From NCBI GenBank assembly GCA_023301645.1, contig JALZUH010000065.1:1-5843 (forward strand): a DNA stretch of 5,843 bases. The letters are read 5' to 3'. The notes under the pieces are model-generated. The model was given only the letters and a program-made list of their open reading frames with translations, did not search any database and was not told the origin of the DNA. The translations under genes were made by a program, and so were the position numbers. Source of the DNA: Akkermansiaceae bacterium. GTDB lineage: Bacteria; Verrucomicrobiota; Verrucomicrobiia; Verrucomicrobiales; Akkermansiaceae. Numbering within the stretch: the first letter of the stretch is position 1; each line of letters opens with the position of its first letter. Shown piece by piece: positions 5,818 to 5,843 of the stretch.

Positions 5818-5843
5818 ATGAAGAACCTTAAAGACGGCATTCG
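5818..5843 (+). CDS. Start of an unidentified gene, truncated by window edge
   Basis: An ATG at 5818 opens a frame, reading MKNLKDGI and then part of an Arg codon, to the window end. It lies 31 bases after fluC, the spacing seen elsewhere here, and has a CCC-ATG context without a Shine-Dalgarno sequence, again like its neighbours. Too little is visible to identify a family. Confidence 0.5.

Overview
The window is a compact stretch of bacterial chromosome with every supportable gene on the + strand. In order it holds the 3' part of parB (chromosome partitioning), a DUF4126 membrane protein, a much enlarged tatC (twin-arginine translocase), a yicC-family endoribonuclease gene, trpF (tryptophan synthesis), a small DUF2007/zinc-ribbon protein, fluC/crcB (fluoride channel), and the first nine codons of a further gene. 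There are no RNA genes, insertion sequences, CRISPR arrays, prophage genes or long non-coding stretches. The largest gap is 102 bases.

The organism is probably a Gram-negative member of the PVC group, most likely Verrucomicrobiota. This rests on soft signs: the HLEDLR form of the TatC signature together with a large loop insertion, an unusual SVNRKQ motif in YicC, a stand-alone trpF outside any trp operon, and weak or absent Shine-Dalgarno sequences before most genes. Base composition looks even across the window, with no sign of recent transfer. The phylum call is inference and has not been tested by a search.

Region by region: bases 1-848 encode the C-terminal 281 residues of ParB, with the CTP-binding and DNA-recognition motifs in view. 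After an 86-base gap with a small hairpin and a possible promoter comes the DUF4126 gene (935-1579). A 102-base gap follows with an imperfect long-range hairpin and a possible sigma70-type promoter, then tatC (1682-3316). The 3371-4919 block is a tightly linked pair, yicC and trpF, whose reading frames overlap by 11 bases. Next are the DUF2007 gene (4952-5296) and fluC (5367-5786), the only gene with a clear Shine-Dalgarno sequence. A new reading frame opens at 5818.

The products are housekeeping proteins from different pathways (segregation, protein export, RNA turnover, tryptophan synthesis, fluoride resistance), and they do not look like one dedicated system. The most unusual object is TatC. 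It has a normal six-helix core but carries an insertion of about 120 residues in its first periplasmic loop and a strongly acidic cytoplasmic tail of about 180 residues, making it roughly twice the usual length. I found no convincing new multi-gene system here.
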